A program made the translations under genes and the position numbers. Shown piece by piece: positions 45,761 through 57,980 of a DNA stretch of 64,000 nt. This DNA comes from Lycocorax pyrrhopterus obiensis (Eukaryota; Chordata; Aves; Passeriformes; Paradisaeidae), in NCBI GenBank assembly GCA_014706295.1, contig JACSVZ010000027.1, positions 4,568,924 through 4,632,923 of the forward strand, written 5' to 3'. Below the pieces are notes generated by a model. The model had not been told where the DNA came from and searched no databases. It saw only the letters and a list, made by a program, of their open reading frames with translations. Every line of letters starts with the position of its first letter. Within the stretch, counting starts at the first letter, position 1.

Positions 45761-48700
45761 TCTCATTTTTTTGACTCACTTCCTGCTACCACAGCATTAT
45801 GCAGAGGATACAAGCCTGGGCATCAAGGAATTATGGACATCAGCGTTTTCTGAGAGCACTTCAGGGAATGTTTTTCAGCCACAGTGCCAGGATGTCCCCA
45901 GCCAGATCCTGGGAGCAGCTCAGGAAGAGGATAGCCCCCTGCCCCCAGCTCTGAGAGTGGAACCACGTGGAGAGCACCATGCCATGGTCCCCAGTGCCAC
46001 ATCCAGGCCTTGATGTCTTTGGCAAGGAAGGTCACAGTGCCACCTCTGCAGTTCTGCTGGGACTTGCTCTCCAGATCCGCGTGCTCTGGTGCACCACAGA
46101 CCCAGTGCTTTGGGTTCTAGAGCAGCCCAGGTCCCTTTTCTCAGACTCTGGGAGAAGCTGTGACTCCCTTAAGCCCCTCCTGGGTGCTCAGCACCTCAGT
46201 GTGTCAGGGAGCTGCCTGGATGTGTTTTCCCCGTCCTGCCTGGGGAAGGGAGCGCTGCTGGGCAGCGCAGAGCTCCCACAGCACCTCTGCCAAGGGACCA
46301 GAGGGAATGGGAGGGGTGGTGGCTCCTGGGCAAAGCTGTGGCAGGTGAGGGGCTTCCAGTAGTTCTGGAAATTCAATGCTGCTCTGCCCAACTCAGGTGG
46401 GCAGAATCCCAGGAGAGCCACGAAGCCTCGTAGAGGAAGGAAAGAGCACTGGGCCCCACAGGGCTGTGCAGCTCCACCCAGACCTGCTGAGGAAGGGTGG
46501 AGGGGACTGGCCAGGGCCCAGGTGGGGAAGTGCCCGCAGAGGACAATCCTGTGCTGATGTTTGAACCCTTCAGTCCCAGACAGGGAATTCCAAGGACAGA
46601 GCAGCTCACGGGGGGCTGCCGAGGCAGGCAGCTCAGCAGGGGTGGGGCAGAGGGCCCAGACACCTCTGTGGTGCCTCCTGGGAAGTGTCTCTGATGTGGG
46701 GAAGGTGCCTTCCCATCCAGTTTGGAGGCCACATTTTCACGCCTCTGGCAATATCTGTTTATATCAGAAGAGTTATGGTTGGCAGGACACGTTTTCCCTT
46801 CTGGCTGGGGTGAGGGAGGGAATTCCAAACGGTGTGGAAGTGTCTGGGGGGAGGTGGGAGCTACAGGGCAGGTGGAGGAGCAGCCACACTCCCTGGTGTT
46901 ACAGCTGGGCTGGCTGTGCCCATCACGGCCCAGCTGAGGCAGTGTCTGCACTGAAGAGCTGCCAGCAGAAGGGGCTGAGCTGCTGGGCAAGCTGAGCACA
47001 CCCTGAGGCCATGGAAGGGGTCCGTGGCCTGCCCTTCTTGGTCCTGGTTCCTTCTGCCAGCAAAGGGGAGCCTGGGAGAGGCGCTGGGCTGAGGGAGGAC
47101 AGCCCTGGCTGTGCCTTCTGCTCTGCTCGTGGCAGGACAATGGAGATGAGTGTTCAGCAGGAGGTGTCCAAGGGACAGCGTGTGGGACAATGTGAGAGCT
47201 CTTCTTGTCCCCAGACCTCTCTTCCTTCCTGGATTATTGGGCAGCTGCTGTAGCAGGGCCTGTCCCCAAAAGTCCTGCCTGGCACGAGGTGGGAGAGAGC
47301 CCAGCGTGGGAGGGGAGGTGTCCGAGCAAGGAGGGAGGAGCACAGTCCTGGAGCTGCTCGTGGGGAAAATGCAGTGAACCTCAGGAGTTTGGCTGGCCAG
47401 TGAAGAGCTGGGTCAGAAGGAGGATGAAGAGAAGATGAGCTGGTGTCTGAAGAAAAGAAGAGGCCAGGAGAGACACCAGACAGAGCTAGAGGAGGACAAG
47501 GCGGTGGAGCTGGGCATGAAGGGAGTCCGAGAGCAGGAATGTGAGTGGCTCTGTGCTGGCTCAGGACTTCGTTCCAGCAGCACGAAGGGAAAAGGCTTTG
47601 CCAGAGGCAGGGCTGAGGCTCAGGTGTGCCGAGGACTTTGGAGAACAAGGCTGTAATAACATCAGGGGAAAGGAAAACTGGTGAAAATAGGAAGGCAGCA
47701 GGAGTACCTGAGAACCTGGGTACCTCAGGGGGTCCCCCCGAATGGGGAAGGCTGCTCTCACTGTTCCACTGCCCAGTGCAAGGCCAAGGCTCAGGCTTTG
47801 CCATGGAGCTCCCAAGCCAGTCAAAGCCATGAGAGCCTGGAGGAAGAACAGTTGTCTTCTGTCCTGGCAAGGTACCATATCCCAGTTCCTGGGGTCGTGC
47901 TCCAGGGCTTGTCATTGTAGATGCCTCTCCAGCTCAGTTATTTTATTTCGGAGCTGATTTGATCTGTGCTGGTTTGAAAGCAGTTTTAGGGGCATTTCCC
48001 AAGGCACAATGGCCATGTTTCTTCTAAAGCAGATCATTTCTGAGCCAGCTGCTTGCTGCTCTCTTCACTGTCCCGTGGCCATCTGGGCAGGTGCCTGTAT
48101 CAGCAGTGATTTCACACCTACAGTTCACATAGGGTTTTATCTAGGGCGTTTCAAGGACATTTTAATCCAATTTCAGTTGCCACCTGGCTTCATTTGATCC
48201 ACCACAAAGAGGCAAATATTGTGAGATTTTGGAGAAAAGGCATTTTATGGGATTCATGCAAATCCAAGAAAATTTCCCATTCAATGTTTCTTTTATGCTG
48301 GATTTGACTTCACAGGAATTTCTGGTACTACCAATATTAAACATATTGGGCACAATGCTCACATTTTCCCACCCAGGGCTTTGCAAAACCCACTCCTCTC
48401 CCCATCTGAGTTGTGAATTGGTCCATAGAGCCCTGTTCTGCTCAGGGAGCCGGGCAGCAGGTGCCACGCTCCAGAGAGGGCGTCCAGGACCCCATGGAAT
48501 CACCAGGGTTTGTACAGCCCACAGAACAAAAGCCCCTTCCCTTCTCAGGGGAAGAAAGCTTTGGGATGGGCAGCAAAAGGCTTTCCAGCCCCTCTCTCAG
48601 GGACTGCCCAACGAGACACCAGAGAGGAGGAGGTGACAGGGAAGTAACACCACCATCCAGCTGTCCTCTCTAATTCAGATGCAGTTTCCTTTTGGCTCCT

Positions 48701-51117
48701 GTGGAGCACAGAGCTGACAGGTCCCATCCCCAAGAACTAAGGAATATTCCACATTTCTGTCGTGCTCGTACAAGTTTGTCCATCCCGAGGGACAGGTCAC
48801 ATCTGCTGCAGTGGTTCATCATCTCCTTCCTGCCACTGCAGCTCATGCCAGCAGCCCTGCCCGGGCACTGCCCTGCCCAGGCACCACACAGGGCATCTAC
48901 AGCAACAAAAACCAAAAGTCAGGAGCAAGGCCTGAGGGATTCCCTGGTATCCCAACACCCTCGGAGTCTGGGGTGTCACATGGCATTGCCTGTCCCCAAA
49001 GACTTCTCCTGAGGTACCTCTGGCCAGGACATGATCCTCTTGCTTCTGCTGAGCTCCTTCTCTCTCCCAGCAGTGTGAGAGACACACCTGGACTGCCCCA
49101 GACTGTGGCTCCAGGCCATGGGGTGCCCTGAGTGCGCCTGGAGGGCCCAGGCTGGGAGAATCCTTTCCATGGCTGTCGTGAATTACAACCAGCCCAAGTA
49201 AGAATTGCATTCATCCTTTTGAGAGACCTCATCTGGGGCCCCAGCCCCGCTTCAGCCATCCCATCACTCAGCGCCTTTGGTTCCCTTCACCACAGTTCCC
49301 AGCACCTGCCCTGGTTCTCCTGGGGCTTCACTGGCAATGAGGAGAACACAAGGGCAGATATTCCCTCCATTTTTCCTGTTTTGGCCTCCTGATGTCCTGT
49401 TCTCCTCGATGACCATCCAGGAGGTTTGAGATGCTATTTTTATAGAAGGCTGTGCTTACTTTAGCACTTCTTTTATATTGGAAACTCATTGTCCATAAAG
49501 AGATGATGAATTAGCTCAGGTGTCAACGTTCCCATCACAGGCACAAGACAGATCCCTACTCCCATGTCCCACTGTGCTGCTTTACCCTGTGACAATGGTG
49601 CTCGTTCCACCAGCTTAGGCTGAGGAGGGAATCAACCCCCAGCTCATCACAGGGAATGCTCTGGAGCGCTGCTGCTTCTCCACCCAAGCTCTGCTCTGCA
49701 GCGTCACCAGCACTCGGTGACCCTGTACCTGGATGGTTTGGGGTTTTGCTCAGCTCATCCCAGTGGGAATGGCAAGGAGCAGCAGCTGTTGCCTATGAGC
49801 AGCCTGATTTCATGGTGCTTTAGTGGAGATCCAGGCACAGCTCAGGCCCCCTCCCGCCTCAGCCATGGGTGCTATGGAACAGAGAAAGGTGTGGAGAGTC
49901 AGCAACAGGGTCAGAGCCAGAGATCTGGAGGAGCTGTGGGACTGGGATCCCTCCGTTTGGGTGAGAGACAACAGAGCAGGTACAACAGAGCTCGTCCAGA
50001 CCTCTCACGCTGACAGAGACCGGACTGGAATTTACAATTATTGTGACATCAAGTTAAGTCACCTGGTGGCATTTTAAATAAAGCCCCCCACTGGGTGCTG
50101 TCCTTCACACAGCCAGGACATTGTCACCAGGAGCTCTGGGACTGCAGGTGACACCAAGTCACAGAAGCCAAATGTTCACATGCAGCTGAAGGAGAAACCA
50201 CGTAGATTTATGGAAGGAAAAACCCCCACTGTTACTAAAGCCATCAACACTACCTTGGGCTGGGGAAGTCCCTAAGCTGCAAATTCTTGCTGTCTGGGAA
50301 ATTTTTCAGGAGAAGTCTCGTTACGTGCACATTCTGTTCCTGTGATTTTCCCAAGGAATCTGCTTTTGCACAGCGTTGCTGCTGGGCAGGAGCCAAATTT
50401 CAAAATCTAAACAGAAAATTGGGGAAATTGTGAAACAGATCAAAAGAAAAATCAAATTACAAAGGTGGCGAAAATGAAAGCAGGGGACATGTCATGGATC
50501 AGAAACATGCAAACCTCGGGAGGATGAAAGGCAGAAGGAACATGATGAGACTCCTCTGGAAAAGCCCATTGCTCCCTGACGGCATCCAAGTGCCTGATGG
50601 GGATTTCCTGGTGTGGCTTTGTCTGGAGATGCAACAGGTCAGGGCTGGGTCCACAGCCTCCAGTGGGGGTGGGAAGTAGCCCCGTGTTCCTGCTTGTGCC
50701 ATGGGGAGCAGCTCAGCCAGGGCAGGGGACACTGCTGAGGAGTCCCAGGGCCCTCAAGTGAGGTGGACAGAGATGAAAGGAGAAGCATCAGGAGTCTCCA
50801 GAGGACCTGAAGTGAGACTCGGAGCCTACACGTGTTCCCCCAGGTCTGCCTCTCACCACAAACAGAAGCTGAGTGAGGGGTGCCGTGAACTGCCCTGGGC
50901 ACACACCCACCTGCACCACGCTGCGGGGGGGTTTCCAACCTGCACCCAGTCGGGACCTGACAGAAATTGGAATCCTGGGTTTCCAGCTTCCTTTGGCAGT
51001 GAAAGGTCCCTGCCCGTGCAGCAAGGCAGGACAGGGAGATGGAGGGATCAGATGTTCCTCAGGATATTTTGAAGTGAGCCATGGTGGTGTCACTTGTCCT
51101 GACAAAAAGGTGTCTTG

Positions 51118-51250
51118 GGCCACCCAGGAAGGTTGGTGAGGCTGCAGCCTGACAGTGAGGCATGAACAGGTCCCTGCCCACAGCATGGGGTTGGAACCTG
51201 ATGATCTTCAAGGCCCCCTTCAACCCAAACCGTTCTCTGGTCCTATGATG
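51118..51250 (+). mobile_element. CR1 LINE 3'-end fragment, first of two in tandem
   Basis: AGGTCCCTGCCCACAGCATG, TCTTCAAGGCCCCCTTCAAC and CCAAACCGTTCTCTGGTCCT end a CR1 copy in sense. A second copy starts about 60 bp further on in the same orientation. Confidence 0.88.
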
Positions 51251-51304
51251 AAGAGCCAAAATGAGGCGGCAGCAGAGACTGCAGAGCTGCGTCTCTCAGT
51301 AGGG

Positions 51305-51573
51305 CCTGTTGTGATCAGACAAGGGGTGATGGGTTTAAACCAAAAGAGGGTACATTCAGACCAGATATAAAGAAAAAAATAAGGGTGGTGAGGCCCTGGC
51401 GCAGGCTGCCCAGAGAAGCTGTGGCTGCCCCATCCCTGTGGATGAAGTGTCCAAGGCCAGGTCAGAGGAGGGTTGGAATAACTTGGTTTTGTTGAAATGA
51501 CCCTGCCCATGGCAGGAGGTTGAAAATAGATGGTCTTTAAAGGTTCTTCCCAACACAAACCACTCTCAAGTGA
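51305..51573 (+). mobile_element. CR1 LINE 3' fragment, second of two in tandem
   Basis: It runs from ACAAGGGGTGATGGGTTTAA through GGTGGTGAGGCCCTGGCGCA, CTGCCCAGAGAAGCTGTGGC and ATGACCCTGCCCATGGCAGG to CCCAACACAAACCACTCTCA. Sense orientation, 5'-truncated. Confidence 0.93.
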
Positions 51574-53235
51574 CTGCTCAGGACAGGATTGAGGAGCAGG
51601 GTCAGGATAGTCCTTGCACCCTGGAGAAAACAGGAGAACAAAGAGGAGCTCACCCATCCTGGTCAGTCTTGCTGAGGTCCGAGGAAAAGGCCAACAACTC
51701 AGAGAGGCCTCCAAGGAGGTCTCTTGGCTGGATGGAGAGGGACTGTTGGTCACAATTAGTACTCAGTCAGTCCACGTGGAGCTGCTGGGCTGCAAGAAGG
51801 GAATCAATGACAAACTGAGCCAGTCTAAGAGCTCGGTGCTGCCTAAAGAGGAATCGCTCTCCCCCTTCTTTCTTCATCCCCTCTGCTCCCAGCTGCAGTC
51901 CTGACCACTGTTTGACACCACATTCTGCATAATTCTGCATAATCAGGGATCTGAACTAGTCCATGGAGAGCTCTGGGGGCCCCCAGCTGGTTCCAGGAGG
52001 GATGTTTGGGTGGATACCCAGCCATTGGCAGAGAGGCAGAGGAGATGTGGGAACAGCCCCCTCCTTCTGCCCGTGCTGGGCTGGGAGCTGAGCTCCCACC
52101 AGCTCAGGAGCTTCCCCTGAGGACATCGTGTCCCAAAAGTGTCCTGGTGGCCAAACCCTGAGCCACAGCAGGGACTGGGCGTGAGAACCCCCTCAGCCTG
52201 AGCCCTGCACTGCCAGCCAGGCCCTCAGCTGAGCTCACCCAAAGCGTCTCCAAATTGGCCCTTTCCCCCTGAATCCAGCTGGGCCTGCGGCTCCAGGTGC
52301 TGCCCTGGGATGAACTGATGGCTTTGCAGGGAGGAACAAATTGTGATTTCCAAAGCCCTGAGCACACACCTCCTCAGTCAGGTGCGTTTTGGTGGATGAG
52401 TCAGGCTTAGGAGAACAAAACCCAGGGAGTGCAGCCAGGCAGGGCCTGTCTTGCCCCTTCTCCATCCTCAAGCAGTGGGGCCACATGCCAAGAGTGGGAC
52501 CAAGTCCTGGATCATTTTTGAACCCACGTCACTTCACAAATGCTTTCGGGAGCTGTGTTTTGAGTCCTCTGGGTTTGCTGTCAACCACAGTTTCCTGGCC
52601 ACAGTGTGTGGGCCAGTGGCTACATGCTCTGAGCTTCCTCTTCAATGAGCTGCACCCTCCAGACACTGCTCTGGGAAACGGCCACGGAGAGCACAAACAG
52701 CCACGCTCAGGAGCAGGGAAGTGATTAAGAGGAAACAAAGTGGATGTGGATGCCAGACTGGAGGGTTCTGAGAGCAGGAATGAACTACAAACAGCCTCAA
52801 ATCTATCATCTGCTATCGCTTCGGCAAATAAATGGAAGTGGGGTAGAGCCTGGGAGACTCAGAGGCGAAACACGGTGCTGGGAGGAATAGGGAAGGACAG
52901 AACGGGAATAAATTTGGGCTGAGAGGGAAGGCAGGGAGTGCTGATGTACTGCACACCCAATAAAGAAGAGGTTAGGGGCTGAAGATATTAATATTTGAGG
53001 TGCAGATTAGTAAGAAACCGAGGAAAATATTATTATAAACCTTCCACACAGATTTGGCAAAGTGGGCTCTGTTTGGGGATTTCATTTTCTTTCCTTCTGC
53101 AGATGGAGAAACATCACAGCCTGAATTTGCCACTCCGACTGTCCGAGAGGGAAGTCTCCCCCTTGCAGGGATGCGTCGAATTTGAAGTCTAAATTTGCAG
53201 CCGAAAGGAGTTAAATTGGCCTGAATTAACACCAA

Positions 53236-53390
53236 ACGTGAGTCCTGCTCGGACTCGGGGCGCAGCCGAGAGCCGGGCGGGGCCGCCCCGCGCCCATCTC
53301 CGGCTCCGCTGCCGCCGCGTTGCCAGCAGATGGTACTGTGCCCCCGAGGATCGCCGGCTTCTCCCGCAGAAATCGTTCCAGGCTCTCGGG
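53236..53390. promoter_or_regulatory. Small CpG-rich patch
   Basis: CG-dense sequence (CTCGGACTCGGGGCGCAGCC, GGGCGGGGCCGCCCCGCGCC, CCGCTGCCGCCGCGTTGCC) lies about 10 kb upstream of the WNT9B start. It could be a minor promoter or a WNT3-linked non-coding exon, but no splice site or coding start supports either. Confidence 0.45.
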
Positions 53391-53794
53391 AAAGGTGTTT
53401 GCTGCTCTTCCCGGCTCACCCCAGCACCCTGGTCTGCCCGAGGCACCCTGAGCCCCGGGGTGAGGAGGGTCTGCTCTCGGGGACCCCCTCACTCCGCAGT
53501 GACACTGAGCGCACACCTGACAGGTCACCTGGAGCACTTGCATCCCACAGAGCTGGGGAAGGTGGGATGCAATGGGATTGTCCTTCAGGCGTGGTTCTCC
53601 CGGACTGACTGTCCTCCTGCATCCTCAGAGCTGGGACACCCCAGTGATGGGCACTGCTGGGAGCCCAAGGCCTTGGGGAAGGTGTTTTTGGGGACACAAC
53701 CTGTACCTGTGCTTTGCTGGACAGCCCAGGTCTGTCTGTGGGGGGACCAGGGGAGAATCAGTGACCCAAGGCTTCAACCCACACCACAAATGGA

Positions 53795-53995
53795 CACAGA
53801 ACAGGCTGCCCAGAGCAGCTGTGGCTGCCCCAGCCCTGGCAGTGTCCAAGGCCAGGTTGGACGGGGCTTGGAGCAATCTGGGAGAGTGGGATGGGATGGG
53901 ATGGGATGGGATGGGATGGGATGGGATGGGATGGGATGGGATGGGATGGGATGGGATGGGATGGGATGGTCTGTAGGGTCTGTGACTCTGTGGTG
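53795..53995 (+). mobile_element. CR1 LINE 3' fragment interrupted by an (ATGGG)n array
   Basis: CAGGCTGCCCAGAGCAGCTG, GTGTCCAAGGCCAGGTTGGA and GGGGCTTGGAGCAATCTGGG are CR1. The next CR1 segment is replaced by ATGGG units, and a remnant follows (GGTCTGTAGGGTCTGTGACT). Confidence 0.88.
53886..53969. repeat. (ATGGG)n pentanucleotide array
   Basis: About 16 perfect ATGGG units sit inside the CR1 copy. The G3 runs with 2-nt spacers could form a G-quadruplex on the plus strand. Confidence 0.97.
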
Positions 53996-54515
53996 CCCAG
54001 GCAGCTGTCACAGCCCCACTGGATGGCACTTGTGTCCCACTCTCCAAGCTCTCCTGGCAAGGCCCCCCTCCAGCCGAGCTTATTCCCCGGGCCAGGGAGC
54101 TCGGGTGGGAGGCAGCTGCTCTGCAGCTCAGCAGGAGGGACTGCACCACCCTCACTGCATTTTAGGAGAGTCTTCCTGTCAACTAAAGATGCTCTTCGAG
54201 AAACTCAGGTGATCGAGAGTCACCCATCGGTTGCAGAAGTGTGAGCAGCACACAGGATGCTGCCCGTGCCAGTTCTGCATCACAAACACACACTCTCGTG
54301 ATCACAGAGACACCGATCCTGCTCCAACACACAGAAACTCTCACCCCTGAACACATTTTCCATCAAAAACGTGATGATAAAACAAATGGAGCAGTAGATA
54401 AAGGTAGCACTGATGTAAAAATAGAGATTTCCCCCCAGTAAAGGTTATTTTTACAGCTGTGATTCACCACTCAGCCCCACAAACAGGACACTGGGGTAGC
54501 TGAGGGGGCAACCCT

Positions 54516-54527
54516 GGGGGGGGGGGG
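54516..54527. repeat. Poly-G run
   Basis: Twelve consecutive G. Length may be uncertain owing to sequencing error in homopolymers. Confidence 0.9.
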
Positions 54528-55514
54528 ATGACATGTGGCTGTGATGACACAGGGACAGAGAAATTTAAGCCAGAGCAGTGACCAAGGAGAGCCCGAGGAG
54601 CCCTCACCTGAGGAGCCCTCTCCTCTTTCTGCACTGGGAACACTGGGATGGGCACAGAGAGGACCACACTGACTGGGGCCTGCTCCAGTTGGCTTTTTTG
54701 CCTTCTTATGGAACAGAAGTGGATTTACAGGGATCAGAAGTGAAGCTCTGGTATCTTTTTATCTCCACGAAGTTCCAGCTCCCCCTGCGATGAGTCCTCC
54801 AAGGGTGCCACACTTGTCAAGCTACATGATGGGAAGGATGATGCTCAGACACTCTGAGGGGTGCAAGTTCCTTTTATTTTTGTCTGAAGACAGCAGGCAA
54901 AGCCCTGCAGAAGTGCCAAGCACAGAGCCTGGAAATGATCAGCTGCTCTGCAAAGCAGGACCATGGCAGGAGCTGAGGAATGAGGGCTGTTTGGGTGGGA
55001 GCAGGGTGGGATGCAGGGCTGTGTGTCCAGGGAATGGGAGATCCAGCTGCCCAGGACACGGAAATCTGTCAAAGGCAGCAAAAACCTGTCTGCAAACACT
55101 TGTCCAACTGAGCGTCAATTGATGCAGCTGCTCTTCATTTAGAGATATTAACCTGCCTTCATTAAAGGTCAGTTCTTGCTGAGCAGAGAGGTTCTCCGCT
55201 GGGAGTGGGGTGGCTGATGGGCATCATGCAGCTCCTGCCGAGCTGGCAGGGTCCGTGTCTGCATTTCTGCTGGGATGCCAGGGCTGTGCCCACGTTCAGG
55301 ACAGCTTTTCAGAGGGTGTAGCTCTGCTTGCCCCATGCACGGTGTGTCACTGCCTCACCCTCTGCATGGAGCCCGGGAGGAGGAGGGAGCAGGATCCTGG
55401 CTTTGCAGGAGGAGGATTCCCGTGAAGGTGTTCAAGACTATTTCAGTGTTTTGTGTTGTTATCACACACAAAAACTGGACTAAATCAACATTTATAAAGC
55501 AACACAGCATCTTC

Positions 55515-55665
55515 TTCTTATAGAAGTGCTGGTGGGAAGGAGCCTTTGGAGGTCTCTAATCCATCAAAGCAAGACTAAGCCTGGAAGGTTCCCATGGTTT
55601 GGTCTGCAGGAGCCTCCAGAACCTGCAAGGATGGAGATCCCACAGACCCTCTGGGTAACAAGATC
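55515..55665 (-). mobile_element. Diverged CR1 LINE fragment
   Basis: GGTGGGAAGGAGCCTTTGGA, GGTCTCTAATCCATCAAAGC and GCAAGGATGGAGATCCCACA follow the CR1 3'-end order in reverse. Confidence 0.65.
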
Positions 55666-57108
55666 CCTTCAAACACAGCTCTGGGTTTTAGAAGAGACTC
55701 AAGAAGCTGATGGGAACAAGCTGAGATCTGCACAGTCGTACCCTACACTGGCACTCAGACCCTCCAGCCCCACTCAGCGCCTGGCTCTGCTGCCAGCAGC
55801 AGGAAGTGAGAGCCAGAGCAGGTCCCTGGCCTGGCCTCCCCCTCTGTCCCTCTGCCACATTCAGGTCACAGCATCCAACACCTGAGCTCAGCACAAGGGA
55901 GGGAAAGGGGCTCTGGAGGCAAGTGCTGAGGGCAGGGAACAGGAGCAGGTCCCAGCCTTGGTCACCACCCCACATCCCAGCTGTGCTCTCTCACAGCTCA
56001 CCACAACCTTCCCAGCACCAAAGGTCCAGGAAGACCTGAATACCCCCAGTGATCCATGAAAAAGGAGAACTGGGCTCTGCTGACCCAGCTGGCCAGGGCT
56101 GGGGCGAGCGGTGCTGTGCAGTGCTCCCAGTGCTGTCCTACCCCTGCAGGAGACTCATTTCCCTCGCTGGCACCTCGTCCTTCCCTCTGCCTGGTTGTCC
56201 CTCGTGTGTGAAACCCCCTGGGCCTGAGCAGGACTTCCTGCAGCACATCCACCGTGGGTGCGAGCCCCCAGCTCCAACCCCGAGGTGAGGAGGACCCAAG
56301 AGCACAATCTGAGCTCTACAACAAAACTTTGGGGCTTGAGTTATGCAACTGTCGCTGGAGAAATTGGGGGAGGCAGCACAGAGCTGAATTTATCCCTTTC
56401 GCTTCAGTTCCTGGCACCTGGTCAGCCAGATCCCTCTGGAAAACCCAAGAGCTGTGACAAGCAAGAAAACTCTGTCCAGCTTCCCTGGAAGAGGCTCCCA
56501 GCTCCTTCCTCGTGGCGGCTGTTGGGGAGCTGGGGCTGGTGTGAGGACAGACAGTGGGAGCTGTTTGTCAGCTCCGAACACAGAAACGTTCCCCAAGTGC
56601 AGAGGAGCCGGGGAGGACGGTCGTGCTGGGGGGAATAATGGGCTGGAAGAGGCAGCGATCTGCCCTGTGGGGATGGGTCCCCAGGGCAAAGGATGCACGA
56701 CTTGTCCTAGATTTTTTTTTCCTCCTTTTTTTTCTTTCTGAGATCTGAACGTATAATTGCAGGAGGGGACAAGAGCGAAAATGAGCTGAAGACTCGTAAC
56801 TGCAGAGGCCGGTCCCTGTGAGCAAAGGGCCACATGTCCCCTTTTATCGCCAGCCATAATTCCCTCCTTGGCTCAAAGGCGGCTGTGAAAAGAGCAGGAC
56901 TGGTTCAAACTTCCTTGGGGTCTCCGTGGCAACCAACCCTGCAGGAGCCTTTTCTTCCTTTCCCCTCTTTCCTCTTTTGTTGTTGTTGTTGTTATGTCAT
57001 TAAAACTTCCCGGACTGAATCCCCACCAGGCTGCTCCGCAGGCCCCTCTCCAGACCTCCTGCCTGCCTCCAGCCAGCTGCCCTCGCCTTTTCTCATCCCC
57101 TGCACCAG

Positions 57109-57178
57109 CAAAGTTCAGCCCCAGCCCAGCAAAGCCCAGTCCAAACTCAGCCCCAGCTCAGTAAAGCCCAGCCCAGCT
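57109..57178. repeat. Short tandem repeat of a CAGCCCCAGC/CAAAGCCCAG unit
   Basis: CAGCAAAGTTCAGCCCCAGC, CAGCAAAGCCCAGTCCAAAC, CAGCCCCAGCTCAGTAAAGC and CAGCCCAGC form about two copies of a 30-35 bp unit. Confidence 0.7.
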
Positions 57179-57689
57179 TTCCATCAGGGTATTTTTCCTG
57201 TCCCACTTTGTCCCCACCCGGTGTTTTAGCTTCTTCCAGTTCAGCCCAGCATCCTCAGAGTGCTCAGACAAAAATGGGGATTCTCCGGTCCCTTCAGGCT
57301 GGGCTGTCCCAGGAGGGGCGTGGGGCAGTCCAGCCCTGGGACCCCCATTCTGCAGCCCCAGGGCTGAGCAGGGCCCCTCGTGCACCCAGTGCTCGGGCAC
57401 AGAAGGGGCTGCAGGGAACCTGCAGAGCCCCTGCCTTGGACAGCCAGTCCTGGGCAAGCACAGCAAGGCCAGATCCAGCATCTCACACCCTCTGTGAGAG
57501 CAGGGGACAGCCCAGGATGGGAGATCCGTGATCTGTGTCACCCATCCCTCCCTGGCAGCACCGGAGCCAGGGAAAAAAGCAAACACCATGGATTGGAGCT
57601 GCTCCCGTGCCGGGCTGTGACACCGCCCCAGGGGCATGGCCAGGGCTGGGGTGGGAGCAGATCTGGGCTCTGGGGAGTGAGGCTCCATC

Positions 57690-57980
57690 TCTGCTCTCTG
57701 TGAGCAGGGACAGGACCCAGGGAACGGCTGGAGCTGTTCCAGGGGGATTTGAGATGGATCTCAGGGAAAGGTTCTTCCCCCAGAGGGTGCTGGGCACTGC
57801 CCAGGCTCCCCAGGGAATGGTCCCGGCCCCGAGGCTGCCAGAGCTCCAGGAGCGTTTGGACAGCGCTGCCAGGGATGCCCAGGGATTGTTGGGGTGTCTG
57901 TGCAGGGCCAGGGTGGGACTGGGTGATCCTTGGGGATCCTGTCCAGCTCAGGACATTCTTTGAGTCTCATCCCGTGATTC
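57690..57980 (+). mobile_element. CR1 LINE 3' fragment
   Basis: TCTCAGGGAAAGGTTCTTCC, CAGAGGGTGCTGGGCACTGC, GCTCCAGGAGCGTTTGGACA and TCCTGTCCAGCTCAGGACAT make a well-kept copy of the same subfamily as 8127-8395. The open frame from 57749 reads through it and is not a gene. Confidence 0.95.

Noticed and set aside
53238..54212. Plus-strand 324-codon frame with a Gly-Trp-Asp-Gly-Met run
   Set aside because: It runs from a CpG patch into a CR1 copy and the (ATGGG)n array; the run is the array.
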